Positions 9,455 through 17,666 of a stretch of 64,000 bases of DNA are shown here, piece after piece (positions within the stretch are counted from its first letter, which is position 1; every line of letters starts with the position of its first letter). The notes beneath the pieces are model-generated. The model searched no databases and had not been told where the DNA came from. It saw only the letters and a program-made list of their open reading frames with translations. This DNA is from Algoriphagus pacificus. GTDB lineage: Bacteria; Bacteroidota; Bacteroidia; Cytophagales; Cyclobacteriaceae. Position numbers and translations under genes: made by a program. The DNA lies in contig NZ_JAFKCU010000001.1 of NCBI RefSeq assembly GCF_017254845.1, positions 1,447,048-1,511,047 on the forward strand, given 5' to 3'.

Positions 9455-10848
9455 GATGAGGCATTTAAGGGTTTTAATTGTTGAAGAAGGGTAGGAATCA
9501 ATTCTGTGACGGTTGGATGAGTTTGGATAGAATTCATCAAAGTCTTATAGCTTAATTTACCATACATGGCTGTCAGGAAAATTCCAATAATTTCATCTCC
9601 ACCTATTCCCAAAACCGCTACCCCTAGGATTTGTTCTGTCTCTTGATCCACGATTACTTGCATTTTTCCCTTGGTTTCACCTTTCTCTCGAGCTCGATTG
9701 ATTTGTGACATTTCCATTTCTGCAAAGAGTATTTTCTTTTCGGATTTCTTGGCCTGAGCTAAGGTCATTCCTGCTCTTCCTAAAGGAGGATCGGTATACA
9801 AAGCATAATTGAGAATTCGATCGCTTACTTTTCGTTTTTTATCTCCAAAAAGCTGATTTTTCAAGACTTCAAAATCATTGTAAGAAGTGTGGGTAAAAGC
9901 TCCTTTCCCATTGCAATCTCCCAAAGCATAGATTCCTTTTACATTTGTTTCCAGGGTATCGTTTACTTGTACAAATCCCTTTACATCTACTTTGAGACCA
10001 GCTGCAGGAGCATTGATCAAATCAACATTTGACTGTCTGCCTGTTGCCAAAAGTAAATGAGAACCGGATGCCTGTTTCTGTTCACCTCCGCAGTTCATCA
10101 GAACTGTGACTCCTCCTTTAGGATTATTTTTTCCTTCGAGGCAATGGGAATTGCACAACACTTTGATTCCTTCTGATTCCAATATCTCGCGGATTCTAAC
10201 AGAGATATCAGGATCTTCCTTCGAGATCAATCGACCGCTCATTTCAATTATCGTGACTTTGCTTCCTAGCCTTCGGAAAATCTGAGCAAATTCCAACCCT
10301 ATGTAGCTCCCTCCCACAATCAACAAATGGTCGGGTAATTCTTCTAGTTCTAGAATACTTTCATTGGTCAGATACTCGACTTCTTCGAAGCCTTGAGGAA
10401 TCCGAGGCCTTGTTCCCACATTGATGAAGATATTGGGAGCAGTGAGGATGGAAGATCCAGCTTGAACAGTCTTCTCATCTATGAAAAATCCTTTTGCCTG
10501 AAAAGTGGTAATCCGGCTTTCTTTTCGGAGTCCATCCACCAAGCCATCATGAGATCCTGCTACTATTTTATCCTTTCGCTCTTTTACTTTCCGAAGATCA
10601 ACTTTCTCCAATTTGGGGTTGGGGATTCCCAGGTCTGAGGCATTTCTTATTTCCCAAGCTCGTCTCGCACTTGCCACATAAGCTTTGGTTGGAGTGCAAC
10701 CAGTGTTGACGCAGGTACCTCCGAATTTCCCTTTTTCTATCATTGCTACATTCATTTTCTGGCCTGCTAGGGCAAAAGCAAGTGGATTTCCGGCTTGACC
10801 TGAACCGATAATAATGGCATCAAAAGTCTGTTTTTTTGCTTCTTTCAT
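9451..10848 (-). CDS. FAD-dependent pyridine nucleotide-disulfide oxidoreductase (mercuric-reductase-like)
   Basis: A 465-residue class I flavin disulfide reductase. The FAD Rossmann motif is at about residues 11-20 (AIIGSGQAGNPLAFALA). The redox-active pair is in GGTCVNTGCTPTKAYVAS (Cys-x4-Cys). The NAD(P)-binding motif is about 175-200 (LLIVGGSYIGLEFAQIFRRL), the second FAD motif is GIYALGDCNGKGAFTH, and the C-terminal dimer domain ends with the catalytic His-Glu pair in THPTVTELIP. The length and the G-x-P-T-K variant match the MerA-like group, but the N-terminal metal-binding domain and the C-terminal vicinal cysteines of true mercuric reductase are absent. The real substrate is therefore open. 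It is coupled to the downstream TspO-like gene. Confidence 0.87.
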   Translation of the reverse strand: MKEAKKQTFDAIIIGSGQAGNPLAFALAGQKMNVAMIEKGKFGGTCVNTGCTPTKAYVASARRAWEIRNASDLGIPNPKLEKVDLRKVKERKDKIVAGSHDGLVDGLRKESRITTFQAKGFFIDEKTVQAGSSILTAPNIFINVGTRPRIPQGFEEVEYLTNESILELEELPDHLLIVGGSYIGLEFAQIFRRLGSKVTIIEMSGRLISKEDPDISVRIREILESEGIKVLCNSHCLEGKNNPKGGVTVLMNCGGEQKQASGSHLLLATGRQSNVDLINAPAAGLKVDVKGFVQVNDTLETNVKGIYALGDCNGKGAFTHTSYNDFEVLKNQLFGDKKRKVSDRILNYALYTDPPLGRAGMTLAQAKKSEKKILFAEMEMSQINRAREKGETKGKMQVIVDQETEQILGVAVLGIGGDEIIGIFLTAMYGKLSYKTLMNSIQTHPTVTELIPTLLQQLKPLNASS

Positions 10849-10908
10849 AGAAAAATGGTTTCAGTATCCTGAGATTATCTTTCTATAATTTACAAAGATG
10901 AGTCCATG

Positions 10909-10937
10909 AAAAAAGGAACCACGGTGATTTGGTTCCC
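10909..10937 (-). terminator. Terminator of the unassigned gene at 10973-11530
   Basis: On the minus strand, GGAACCA-AATCACCG-TGGTTCC forms a 7-bp stem followed by TTTTTT. It lies 36 nt after the stop codon at 10973 and separates that gene from the reductase start at 10848. Confidence 0.75.
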
Positions 10938-10972
10938 TTGTTAGTTCTGGGATTTGGTATTTGAATGATTTT

Positions 10973-11530
10973 CTAGGTCAATTTTGGAATGGCATTTCTG
11001 ACATTTTCATGAAACTCATTGATGGCCTTCGTGTGGAAATAGGGATAAATGATTTTGTCTCGAAACCAGGAACCGCTTCGATAAAAAGTTTTATGGGAAA
11101 CTTCCGTTTTGCCATTTTCCAAGGTCTTGAAAGTGATGAACTGACTGCCTTCTGATTTGGAGTTTTCCAGATAGCAAATCCGGATCAATTTTTTCGCTTT
11201 ATCGACTTCCATGACTTCATGCCCAACCGTCAATTTCACTGCCCCATTAAATACGTGGAGGTTCAAAATGATCACTTGTCCAACTCCCATTCCATCCTTG
11301 TATTCTTGTCCAGGAAACACTTCTTCTCCTGTAGATCTGGAATAAAGTTGGTTGAAATGGATCATCTTACCTGCCCAGGCTTTTGCCGGATCAATTGTCA
11401 CGTAAGTATTCCAAACTACATCAAATGGCTGATCATAAAGGTATTTTTCAAAATGCTCGTGATAATTCGGGTCAGTTTCTGAATAGCAAATCGAGTTTAA
11501 TTTGGAATAGGGGGATTGATGTGAGGCCAT
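10973..11530 (-). CDS. Conserved protein of unknown function, possibly SRPBCC-like
   Basis: A 185-residue protein without signal peptide or membrane helices. The order of strands (FDVVWNTYVTIDPAKAW, VGQVIILNLHVFNGAVKLTV, KLIRICYLENSKSEGSQFIT) and a C-terminal helix (FHTKAINEFHENVRNAI) recall the SRPBCC/polyketide-cyclase fold. Such a fold would make it a ligand-binding protein, but I do not recognise a specific family. It is transcribed alone: its own terminator lies downstream, and a terminator belonging to the S9 peptidase lies upstream. The start at ATG 11530 is the first in frame and no better candidate is visible. Confidence 0.6.
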   Translation of the reverse strand: MASHQSPYSKLNSICYSETDPNYHEHFEKYLYDQPFDVVWNTYVTIDPAKAWAGKMIHFNQLYSRSTGEEVFPGQEYKDGMGVGQVIILNLHVFNGAVKLTVGHEVMEVDKAKKLIRICYLENSKSEGSQFITFKTLENGKTEVSHKTFYRSGSWFRDKIIYPYFHTKAINEFHENVRNAIPKLT

Positions 11531-11624
11531 CGAGATTTAATTGGGCGAAATGTAATAAGTTGAGGTTCCCTATGGAATAGGAAATAAAGTAAATGAATGC
11601 TCTTGGATTGGCAAACTGATTCAT

Positions 11625-11656
11625 AAAAAAAGGAGTCCGATCTGGACTCCTTTTTT
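11625..11656. terminator. Terminator of the S9 peptidase gene
   Basis: A-run, GGAGTCC-GATCT-GGACTCC, T-run. A 7-bp GC-rich stem is extended by A/T pairs. It ends 1 nt from the stop of the minus-strand peptidase gene, and its symmetry means it could act in either direction. Confidence 0.85.
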
Positions 11657-11657
11657 A

Positions 11658-14582
11658 TTAAAATGCTCTCTTTTCGAGATGTTCATCTAAATCCAATTTG
11701 TTGATTCCTTTGGACAACCAATCAGGAGCTTCTTCTCCTTTCAGGTGATGGTTGAAAAATTCCATCATTCTTACACTGTAATCTTTTCGGTTTTCTAACT
11801 TGCCAAGACCATGGTTTTCACCTTTGTATTGAACCAATACTACTGGCTTCTTCAATCTTCTCAAAGCTGAATAATACTCAATTCCCTGAGTGAAATCTAC
11901 CGCTCCATCCTTGTCGTTATGAAGCATCAAGAGAGGAGTAGTTACATTTTTTACGTGGTAAACTGGGCTGTTTCGCTCGTAAGAGTCCCAGTTTTCCCAT
12001 GGACCTCCAGTGAATCTACCCTGAGAAGCTTCGAAAATTGACATGTTTCCTCCACCGGAATTCCAGTAGATCAAATCATACATCGAGATCATATTGGTCA
12101 ATGGTGCTCCAGCCGCAGCCGCTTTAAACATATCTGTTTGAGTAATCAAGAATGCAGTTTGATAACCACCCCAAGAGTGTCCATGAATACCAATGTTGTT
12201 TTCATCGATTACTCCAGTTGCTATGGCAGCTTTCACCCCAGGGATCACACACCAAACCGCAGACATACCCGGATCATCCATTTTGTAAACGATGTCTGGA
12301 ATAAATACTGCAAAGCCATTGCTCGTGTAAACATTAGGATTCCATCCCGTGCCACTGTAGCCTGGATTGGACCAGTTGTGTCTGGTTTGGGATAACTTTT
12401 CATAGTAATAAACGACTGTCGGATACTTTTTGCCTTCCACATATCCAGCAGGAAGGAACAAAGCACCTTGCAAAGTGTCTCCTTTGTCAGAAACATAATC
12501 CACTAATCTTGTACCTGCTGACCAAGAATATTTAGAAGCATCCGGAGCGTTTTCAGTGACTTTTTTAGCTGAAGCAAGTGAAGCATCAGCTACATAAAAC
12601 TGAGTTGGCTCATTGTAAGTCTCTTTGCTGTAGAAATAAACCGGTGCATTTTCAGCCTTTTGAAGAGATCCGATGGATGCATCTTCCCAAACCAATTTTT
12701 CGGTTCCGGCAGCAAGTCCATTCTTTTTAGCAGGATTGATTTTAGCAATTCCGATTTTCTTGGTCCATTCTCCATAGATTCTGAAGTATTGTGGCTTGCT
12801 TACATCAATACCTTTTTCCTCTCTGTCTAAAGAGAATCTGTACTGGTATCTGATTTTTTCGGCTCTTCCATCTTGAGTCAGGTTAATTGCCTTTTCTTTC
12901 CCATCAGCTACCGGTACTTGCCAGATGTCCCAACCATCACTGATAAATACATAATCGCTATTAGATGACCAGCCTAAGAAGCTTTCCAGAGGCTTTTTGA
13001 CATTGTGATCATCCTCGGTATCCACAAAAGAGACAGGAAGACCTGCTGTTAAATTTTTCTCTTCGCCGCTGGCAATGTCATAGATGTAATAATTGCCATC
13101 GTATCCATAATTCAATTTTGTTCCATCAGGAGAAGGTCGAGGATAGGAAGAGAAGCTCGGAAGATAGAAATTGGTGAAAAGCGTAGTTTTTTCTCCAGTT
13201 TTTAAATCTACCAAATAGAAGTCACGATAATTCTGACCATCCAAATTGATGTCCAATTCATATTTCTGAAGATCGGATCCCACAGCATATTTTTCTTTTG
13301 GAAGGATGCTAAGATCCTTCATAGAACTGTCCTGAAGTGCGATATGCTTTCCTGCTGCCACATCGTACATAGCCCAAAAACTGTAGTTCTTGTCCATGTT
13401 TTCCAATACCTGCTGACGAGATTGCAATCTGCTGTCATTCCAATGCCAAATGGTCATATCAGGTTTGTCAGCATCTCCTTTTTTAGGAGCAGTCTTAGTG
13501 GTATCAAGTTTGGAAATCGCTTTTTGTAGATCTTTGATTGTATGGATCGAAGTATCAGCCATGATTTTTTTCATTGCCTCTGCCTCTGCTTTTGCAACTG
13601 AATCCTTGTCCACTTCTTTTTTGGCTTCCTCTTTTTTAGCTAAAACCAATGGGTGAATGCCATAAAAAAGTCTGGTTAAATCTTCAGACCACATCGGTCT
13701 TCTGTTAGGGCTGATGGTATAATCCTGGTCAAAACCCGTTGAATCTTTATTAGGATCATAAAGCGTTACTTGCGGTGCGGCCAGGTTTTTCACCCCGATG
13801 ACCTTCCCTTGGTCTTGCTTGTATTTTTTATCTTCCACCATTTTCAAAGCGGCAAAAGCATCTCCTTTTTCTGTCCAACTCAGCGATTTGTAGCTAGCCT
13901 TGTCATTTTCCAAGACAGTTGTGCTATTGTTAGCAAGATTGAACAAGTAAATACCGTTTCCGGATTTATTGGCAGCATCTACAGTGTAGGCCAAGTGGGT
14001 TCCTGGCTTGTTAAAGGAAAATTCCAAGACATTACCCAAGGTTAAAGCCTTCTCAGAATTCAAGTTATAAATCAATAAATCGGAGCCCTTTCCTTCACCA
14101 TTTCCATCTTTTGGAAGGTTGATAGCTAGAACAGATGATGCATCATTATTGAAAGAGAAAGTGCTAACTTTTTCGAAGGTCTTTTTCTCGTCAGATCCCA
14201 ATTTGACTAAATGAAGTTTGTCATGGAGTGGTTTCCCTTTTGACTTTTCGTTTTTCTTTTTTTCGTCAAATGATGGGTCTTCTTTGAAAGCAATCCACTT
14301 GGAGTCTTTGCTAAAAGCCACTTGTTGCCCAGTTACACCTCCAATTTTGTAGGTTTTTTTACTTTCTGGATCATTCACTTTTTGAACAATGAGCTCTCCA
14401 TCTCCTTCCAACTGTACAATGGTATAAGCCATCCATTGACCGTCAGGAGAAACTTCAAAGCTGCCTCCATTCATGTATTTCCAGGTTGGAATATCTTGCC
14501 AAGTAATGGGCTTTAAGTCTTGGGCATGGGTGCTAATAGCTAGAAATGCCAGCACCCAAAAAATTGATAAAATTTTTCTCAT
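11658..14582 (-). CDS. Exported S9-family prolyl oligopeptidase-like serine peptidase
   Basis: A 974-residue exported enzyme. It has a signal peptide (about 1-20, ending STHAQ), a seven-bladed beta-propeller-like region (about 40-670; repeated FEVSPDGQWMAYTI and RPSPDGTKLNYGYDGNYYI motifs), and a C-terminal alpha/beta hydrolase domain. The catalytic nucleophile is Ser803 in GHSWGGYQT, the acid is in HNDKDGAVDF (about Asp892), and the base is His924 in GENHGLG. The propeller carries a Lys/Glu/Ala-rich stretch at about 313-372 (KKEEAKKEVDKDSVAKAEAE) that looks like a disordered or coiled insertion. The enzyme probably trims oligopeptides in the periplasm. At 974 residues it is longer than the usual 600-900 for the family. 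It is monocistronic, with its own terminator. Confidence 0.9.
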   Translation of the reverse strand: MRKILSIFWVLAFLAISTHAQDLKPITWQDIPTWKYMNGGSFEVSPDGQWMAYTIVQLEGDGELIVQKVNDPESKKTYKIGGVTGQQVAFSKDSKWIAFKEDPSFDEKKKNEKSKGKPLHDKLHLVKLGSDEKKTFEKVSTFSFNNDASSVLAINLPKDGNGEGKGSDLLIYNLNSEKALTLGNVLEFSFNKPGTHLAYTVDAANKSGNGIYLFNLANNSTTVLENDKASYKSLSWTEKGDAFAALKMVEDKKYKQDQGKVIGVKNLAAPQVTLYDPNKDSTGFDQDYTISPNRRPMWSEDLTRLFYGIHPLVLAKKEEAKKEVDKDSVAKAEAEAMKKIMADTSIHTIKDLQKAISKLDTTKTAPKKGDADKPDMTIWHWNDSRLQSRQQVLENMDKNYSFWAMYDVAAGKHIALQDSSMKDLSILPKEKYAVGSDLQKYELDINLDGQNYRDFYLVDLKTGEKTTLFTNFYLPSFSSYPRPSPDGTKLNYGYDGNYYIYDIASGEEKNLTAGLPVSFVDTEDDHNVKKPLESFLGWSSNSDYVFISDGWDIWQVPVADGKEKAINLTQDGRAEKIRYQYRFSLDREEKGIDVSKPQYFRIYGEWTKKIGIAKINPAKKNGLAAGTEKLVWEDASIGSLQKAENAPVYFYSKETYNEPTQFYVADASLASAKKVTENAPDASKYSWSAGTRLVDYVSDKGDTLQGALFLPAGYVEGKKYPTVVYYYEKLSQTRHNWSNPGYSGTGWNPNVYTSNGFAVFIPDIVYKMDDPGMSAVWCVIPGVKAAIATGVIDENNIGIHGHSWGGYQTAFLITQTDMFKAAAAGAPLTNMISMYDLIYWNSGGGNMSIFEASQGRFTGGPWENWDSYERNSPVYHVKNVTTPLLMLHNDKDGAVDFTQGIEYYSALRRLKKPVVLVQYKGENHGLGKLENRKDYSVRMMEFFNHHLKGEEAPDWLSKGINKLDLDEHLEKRAF

Positions 14583-14838
14583 GGGATTGGATTTATATTG
14601 AAATAGTGAAAATAGGGAAAAAATGGGAAGTAATGAGTTTGCCAGTGGATGGGAGGCAATTCTTAAGGTTTTTTGGATTTGAAATATATAAATGGGTAAA
14701 GGGATTTCAATTATGGATAAATCTGACTTGATTTAGTTGAATAATTCATTAGTTTTAAATTAGCATTTAGAACTCTACTCATCCCTATTTTTTATGTTAA
14801 TCAAGCGAAATTTTGGACTTCTCAAATATCAAGAATCT

Positions 14839-15834
14839 ATGAAAGGCTTTTACTTAGTCTTATTTCTTGAGGTAATTCTATTTTCTTGTAATCAAAAAAA
14901 ATATCCAGTCGGTATCTTTCCTGAAGAAGCAGTGAATTTGTCAGTGGTAAATTCATCTTCTGACGATATGAATTCTGATATCCCGACAATTAACCATGAG
15001 GTTAATCTTATTTTTTCATCAAATAGAATAGGCTCTCAACCTAACCATTATAACCTTGTTGAGTCGAGTCTAGTGTTTTATTGGGATAAATCTGAAGGGA
15101 TTTTAAGCGTAAATAAAGGGAACACATCTTTTGATACTAGTATAAGAGATTGGGTAAAAAAAACGGAGTCTACTTTTAATGAAAAGGGACCATATAGCTT
15201 TTCAGATAGTAATAATGACAAGTTTTTACTTTTTAGTAGGGATAATGAAACTGGTATATATTCAATTCATTTGGAGCCCGAATCGTCAAATATTTCTGAG
15301 GTTAAAGGGAATATAAGTTTTAGGGTTTTGGATGATTTCTCCAATGAAATGTATCCCAGCTTTTATGGTAAGGATTTTTTGAAAGGAGCAGGAGTTGAAA
15401 GTCAGGGGAAAGTGGAGAAAATGCTATTCACCTCGGATAAAGATGGAACATTCGATATATATGAAGTGGATATTCCTGCTAATTCTAATCCAATAGAGTT
15501 GTTGATTGGTGAAACCGAAAAGAATATCAAAAAACTATCTATTAACACCACAGCCAATGAGCATATGCCTTTTGTCTATGGAGATATCTTGGTGTTTTCT
15601 TCAGATCGCCCAGGTGGTTTGGGTGGATTTGACCTCTACTATTCATTGAAGACTGCTGATGGATGGACTGAGCCGGAGAACTTTGGTCCGAAAGTCAATT
15701 CAGAATTTGATGAATACCGTCCAGTGGTTTCTGATCACCCGGAATTCTCAAATAGAGTAATGATTTTTTCCTCAAACAGACCCGGAGGACTAGGAGGTTT
15801 TGACCTTTACTTTGTTGGTATTCCAAAATTTTGA
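14839..15834 (+). CDS. PD40/WD40-like beta-propeller lipoprotein
   Basis: I place the start at ATG 14839 because it gives a lipoprotein signal (MKGFYLVLFLEVILFSCNQ) with the lipid-attachment cysteine in LFSC. An in-frame ATG at 14794 would add 15 residues in front of this signal. The mature 331-residue protein has PD40-type propeller blades, the last two being near-identical (SSDRPGGLGGFDLYY and SSNRPGGLGGFDLYF). In Bacteroidetes such blades usually precede an OmpA domain, but here the protein ends right after the second copy, so it is either a short form or a remnant. It is AT-rich compared with its neighbours. It lies in a 256-bp gap after the S9 peptidase start and has no operon partner. 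Confidence 0.75.
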   Translation: MKGFYLVLFLEVILFSCNQKKYPVGIFPEEAVNLSVVNSSSDDMNSDIPTINHEVNLIFSSNRIGSQPNHYNLVESSLVFYWDKSEGILSVNKGNTSFDTSIRDWVKKTESTFNEKGPYSFSDSNNDKFLLFSRDNETGIYSIHLEPESSNISEVKGNISFRVLDDFSNEMYPSFYGKDFLKGAGVESQGKVEKMLFTSDKDGTFDIYEVDIPANSNPIELLIGETEKNIKKLSINTTANEHMPFVYGDILVFSSDRPGGLGGFDLYYSLKTADGWTEPENFGPKVNSEFDEYRPVVSDHPEFSNRVMIFSSNRPGGLGGFDLYFVGIPKF

Positions 15835-15840
15835 TAAAAA

Positions 15841-15864
15841 AACCTGCTTCGTAAAAAGCAGGTT
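15841..15864. terminator. Shared hairpin between convergent genes
   Basis: AACCTGCTT-CGTAAA-AAGCAGGTT. On the minus strand it is followed by a run of T (15834-15840 side), giving a good terminator for the amidohydrolase gene. On the plus strand the T-run is weak, though the same hairpin directly follows the PD40 gene. Confidence 0.75.
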
Positions 15865-15893
15865 CAAGGTTTTATTTCAATTTTCAGTTATTA

Positions 15894-17603
15894 TCATTCT
15901 GATTTCTGGAAGACAATTTTTCCGCCCACCACAGTCATCATTACCTTGCTTTCCAAGATTTCGGATTCTGGGATTTCCATGATGTTTTTATCGAAAACAG
16001 TGAAATCAGCTGCTTTTCCTACTTCGATCGAGCCTTTGTAATTTTCTTCAAATTCAGCATAAGCACCATCTAAAGTATAGGATTTCAAAGCTTCCATACG
16101 GGTCATTTTTTGACTTGCTTCATAGCCTCCATCAGGAGTTCCTTCCAAGGTTTGTCTGCTCACAGAAGCAAAAAACGAAGGAATTGGATCAACTGGCTCC
16201 ACTGGTGCATCAGTTCCGTTTGCGACTACAGCTCCACTTTGCATCAATTTTTGCCAAACATAGGCGCCATCCACAATTCGCTTTTCTCCTAGCCGATCAA
16301 TGGCCCAAGGTCTATCCGAACTCAAATGGATTGCCTGCATGGCCGCGATGACTCCCATTTCTCCAAATCTCGGAATGTCTTCCAGATCGATATGCTGTGC
16401 ATGTTCAATTCGGAATCTGAGATCTTTGGCATCAGGGAATTTTGAAAATGCGGTTTCGTATTGATCCAAAACTTCCCGGTTGGCACGATCTCCTATGGCA
16501 TGCGAACAAACCTGAAATCCTGCAGGAATGGCTTTTTCAGAAACCTGTCCTACCACTTCCATAGGCAGTGTTTCATGGCCAAAGTGACCCGGTCTATCCG
16601 AATATTCCTCCAATAACCAAGCTCCTCTGGACCCTAATGCCCCATCACAAAATAATTTGATGGATCTAACCGTGAAAAGATGATCCACACTGTCAATCAT
16701 CGGCCCTTTTTTGTACCAATTCTCTAACAGCTCTGGATTACTTCCAGCTAACATCATGTAATGTCTTGAGGTCAGTTTTCCTTCTTTCTTAAATTTCAGC
16801 AGCAAATCAATGGTTTCTTGACCACTTCCAGCATCGTGGAAGCTTGTAATTCCTTTTTCTGCCAATTCCTGAAGTGCCAAAGTCAAAGCTTGAGCTGCTC
16901 TTTCTGGAGTCTCTTGAGGAACTAACCTTTGAACAAGTCCTGAGGCTCTTTCCGTCAAAACTCCAGTTGGATTTCCTAATTCGTCTAAAATGATTTCGCC
17001 ACCTTCAACTTCTCCAGGACGCTCTCCAGTAAGATTTGTGATTCCTGCCATTTCCAAGGCTTTATCATTCGCAAAAGTCGCATGGCCAGAGGCATGTCTC
17101 AGGAAAACCGGATTGTTTGGAGAAACCTCGTTTAATTGATCGTTGGTTTGGAAACCTTTGACCATTTTTTCTGGCTTCTCGATCCATTTATCCTGATGCC
17201 ATCCTCTACCTGTGATCCAATCTCCCGGCTTTGCCTTGGCCACAGCTTCAGCAACTTTTTCGACCAGTTCATCATATGTTTTTACATACATCAGATCCAG
17301 TTCCAGTTTGTTATAGCCTATCCCCATCAAGTGCGCGTGGGATTCGATAAGTCCTGGAGTCATTGTCTTTCCCAAAAGGTCAACCACCTGAGTTTGATCA
17401 GAAATGTAGTCTCCCATTTCTTCAGAACTTCCTACGGCCAAAATCATCCCGTCTTTAACTGCCACCGCTTCAACTTGTGGATTGGATTCATCAACGGTGT
17501 AAATGCTTCCGTTTAAAAAGACTAAATCTGCTGGTTCGGATTTGTCCGAAGAGCAACTGATTAATAGTAAACAGCTGAGTAAATAAAAGTATAATTGCTT
17601 CAT
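15894..17603 (-). CDS. YtcJ-like metal-dependent amidohydrolase, lipoprotein
   Basis: A 569-residue amidohydrolase-superfamily protein anchored as a lipoprotein (LLISC at about residue 17). Metal-ligand motifs are visible: HxH in TPGLIESHAHLMGIG, further ligands in SHAIGDRANREVLDQYE and EHAQHIDLEDIPRFGEMG, and the catalytic aspartate in NGTDAPVEPVDPIPSFFASV. The N- and C-terminal beta-sandwich (VFLNGSIYTVDES; GKAADFTVFDKNIMEIPESE) is complete. The length is normal for the YtcJ/amidohydrolase_3 group. Substrates of this group are poorly known; some hydrolyse N-acyl or formyl compounds. It sits alone, 63 bp downstream of the FG-GAP protein gene on the same strand. Confidence 0.88.
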   Translation of the reverse strand: MKQLYFYLLSCLLLISCSSDKSEPADLVFLNGSIYTVDESNPQVEAVAVKDGMILAVGSSEEMGDYISDQTQVVDLLGKTMTPGLIESHAHLMGIGYNKLELDLMYVKTYDELVEKVAEAVAKAKPGDWITGRGWHQDKWIEKPEKMVKGFQTNDQLNEVSPNNPVFLRHASGHATFANDKALEMAGITNLTGERPGEVEGGEIILDELGNPTGVLTERASGLVQRLVPQETPERAAQALTLALQELAEKGITSFHDAGSGQETIDLLLKFKKEGKLTSRHYMMLAGSNPELLENWYKKGPMIDSVDHLFTVRSIKLFCDGALGSRGAWLLEEYSDRPGHFGHETLPMEVVGQVSEKAIPAGFQVCSHAIGDRANREVLDQYETAFSKFPDAKDLRFRIEHAQHIDLEDIPRFGEMGVIAAMQAIHLSSDRPWAIDRLGEKRIVDGAYVWQKLMQSGAVVANGTDAPVEPVDPIPSFFASVSRQTLEGTPDGGYEASQKMTRMEALKSYTLDGAYAEFEENYKGSIEVGKAADFTVFDKNIMEIPESEILESKVMMTVVGGKIVFQKSE

Positions 17604-17666
17604 GGGTTGGTTTTATATGCTGCATTAAGCTAGCTCATATTATCCAATCAACAAAGCTTCAGGGTT

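Noticed and set aside
9451-10848. True mercuric reductase with a mercury-resistance operon
   Set aside because: There are no metal-binding N-terminal domain, no C-terminal vicinal cysteines, and no merR/merT/merP neighbours.
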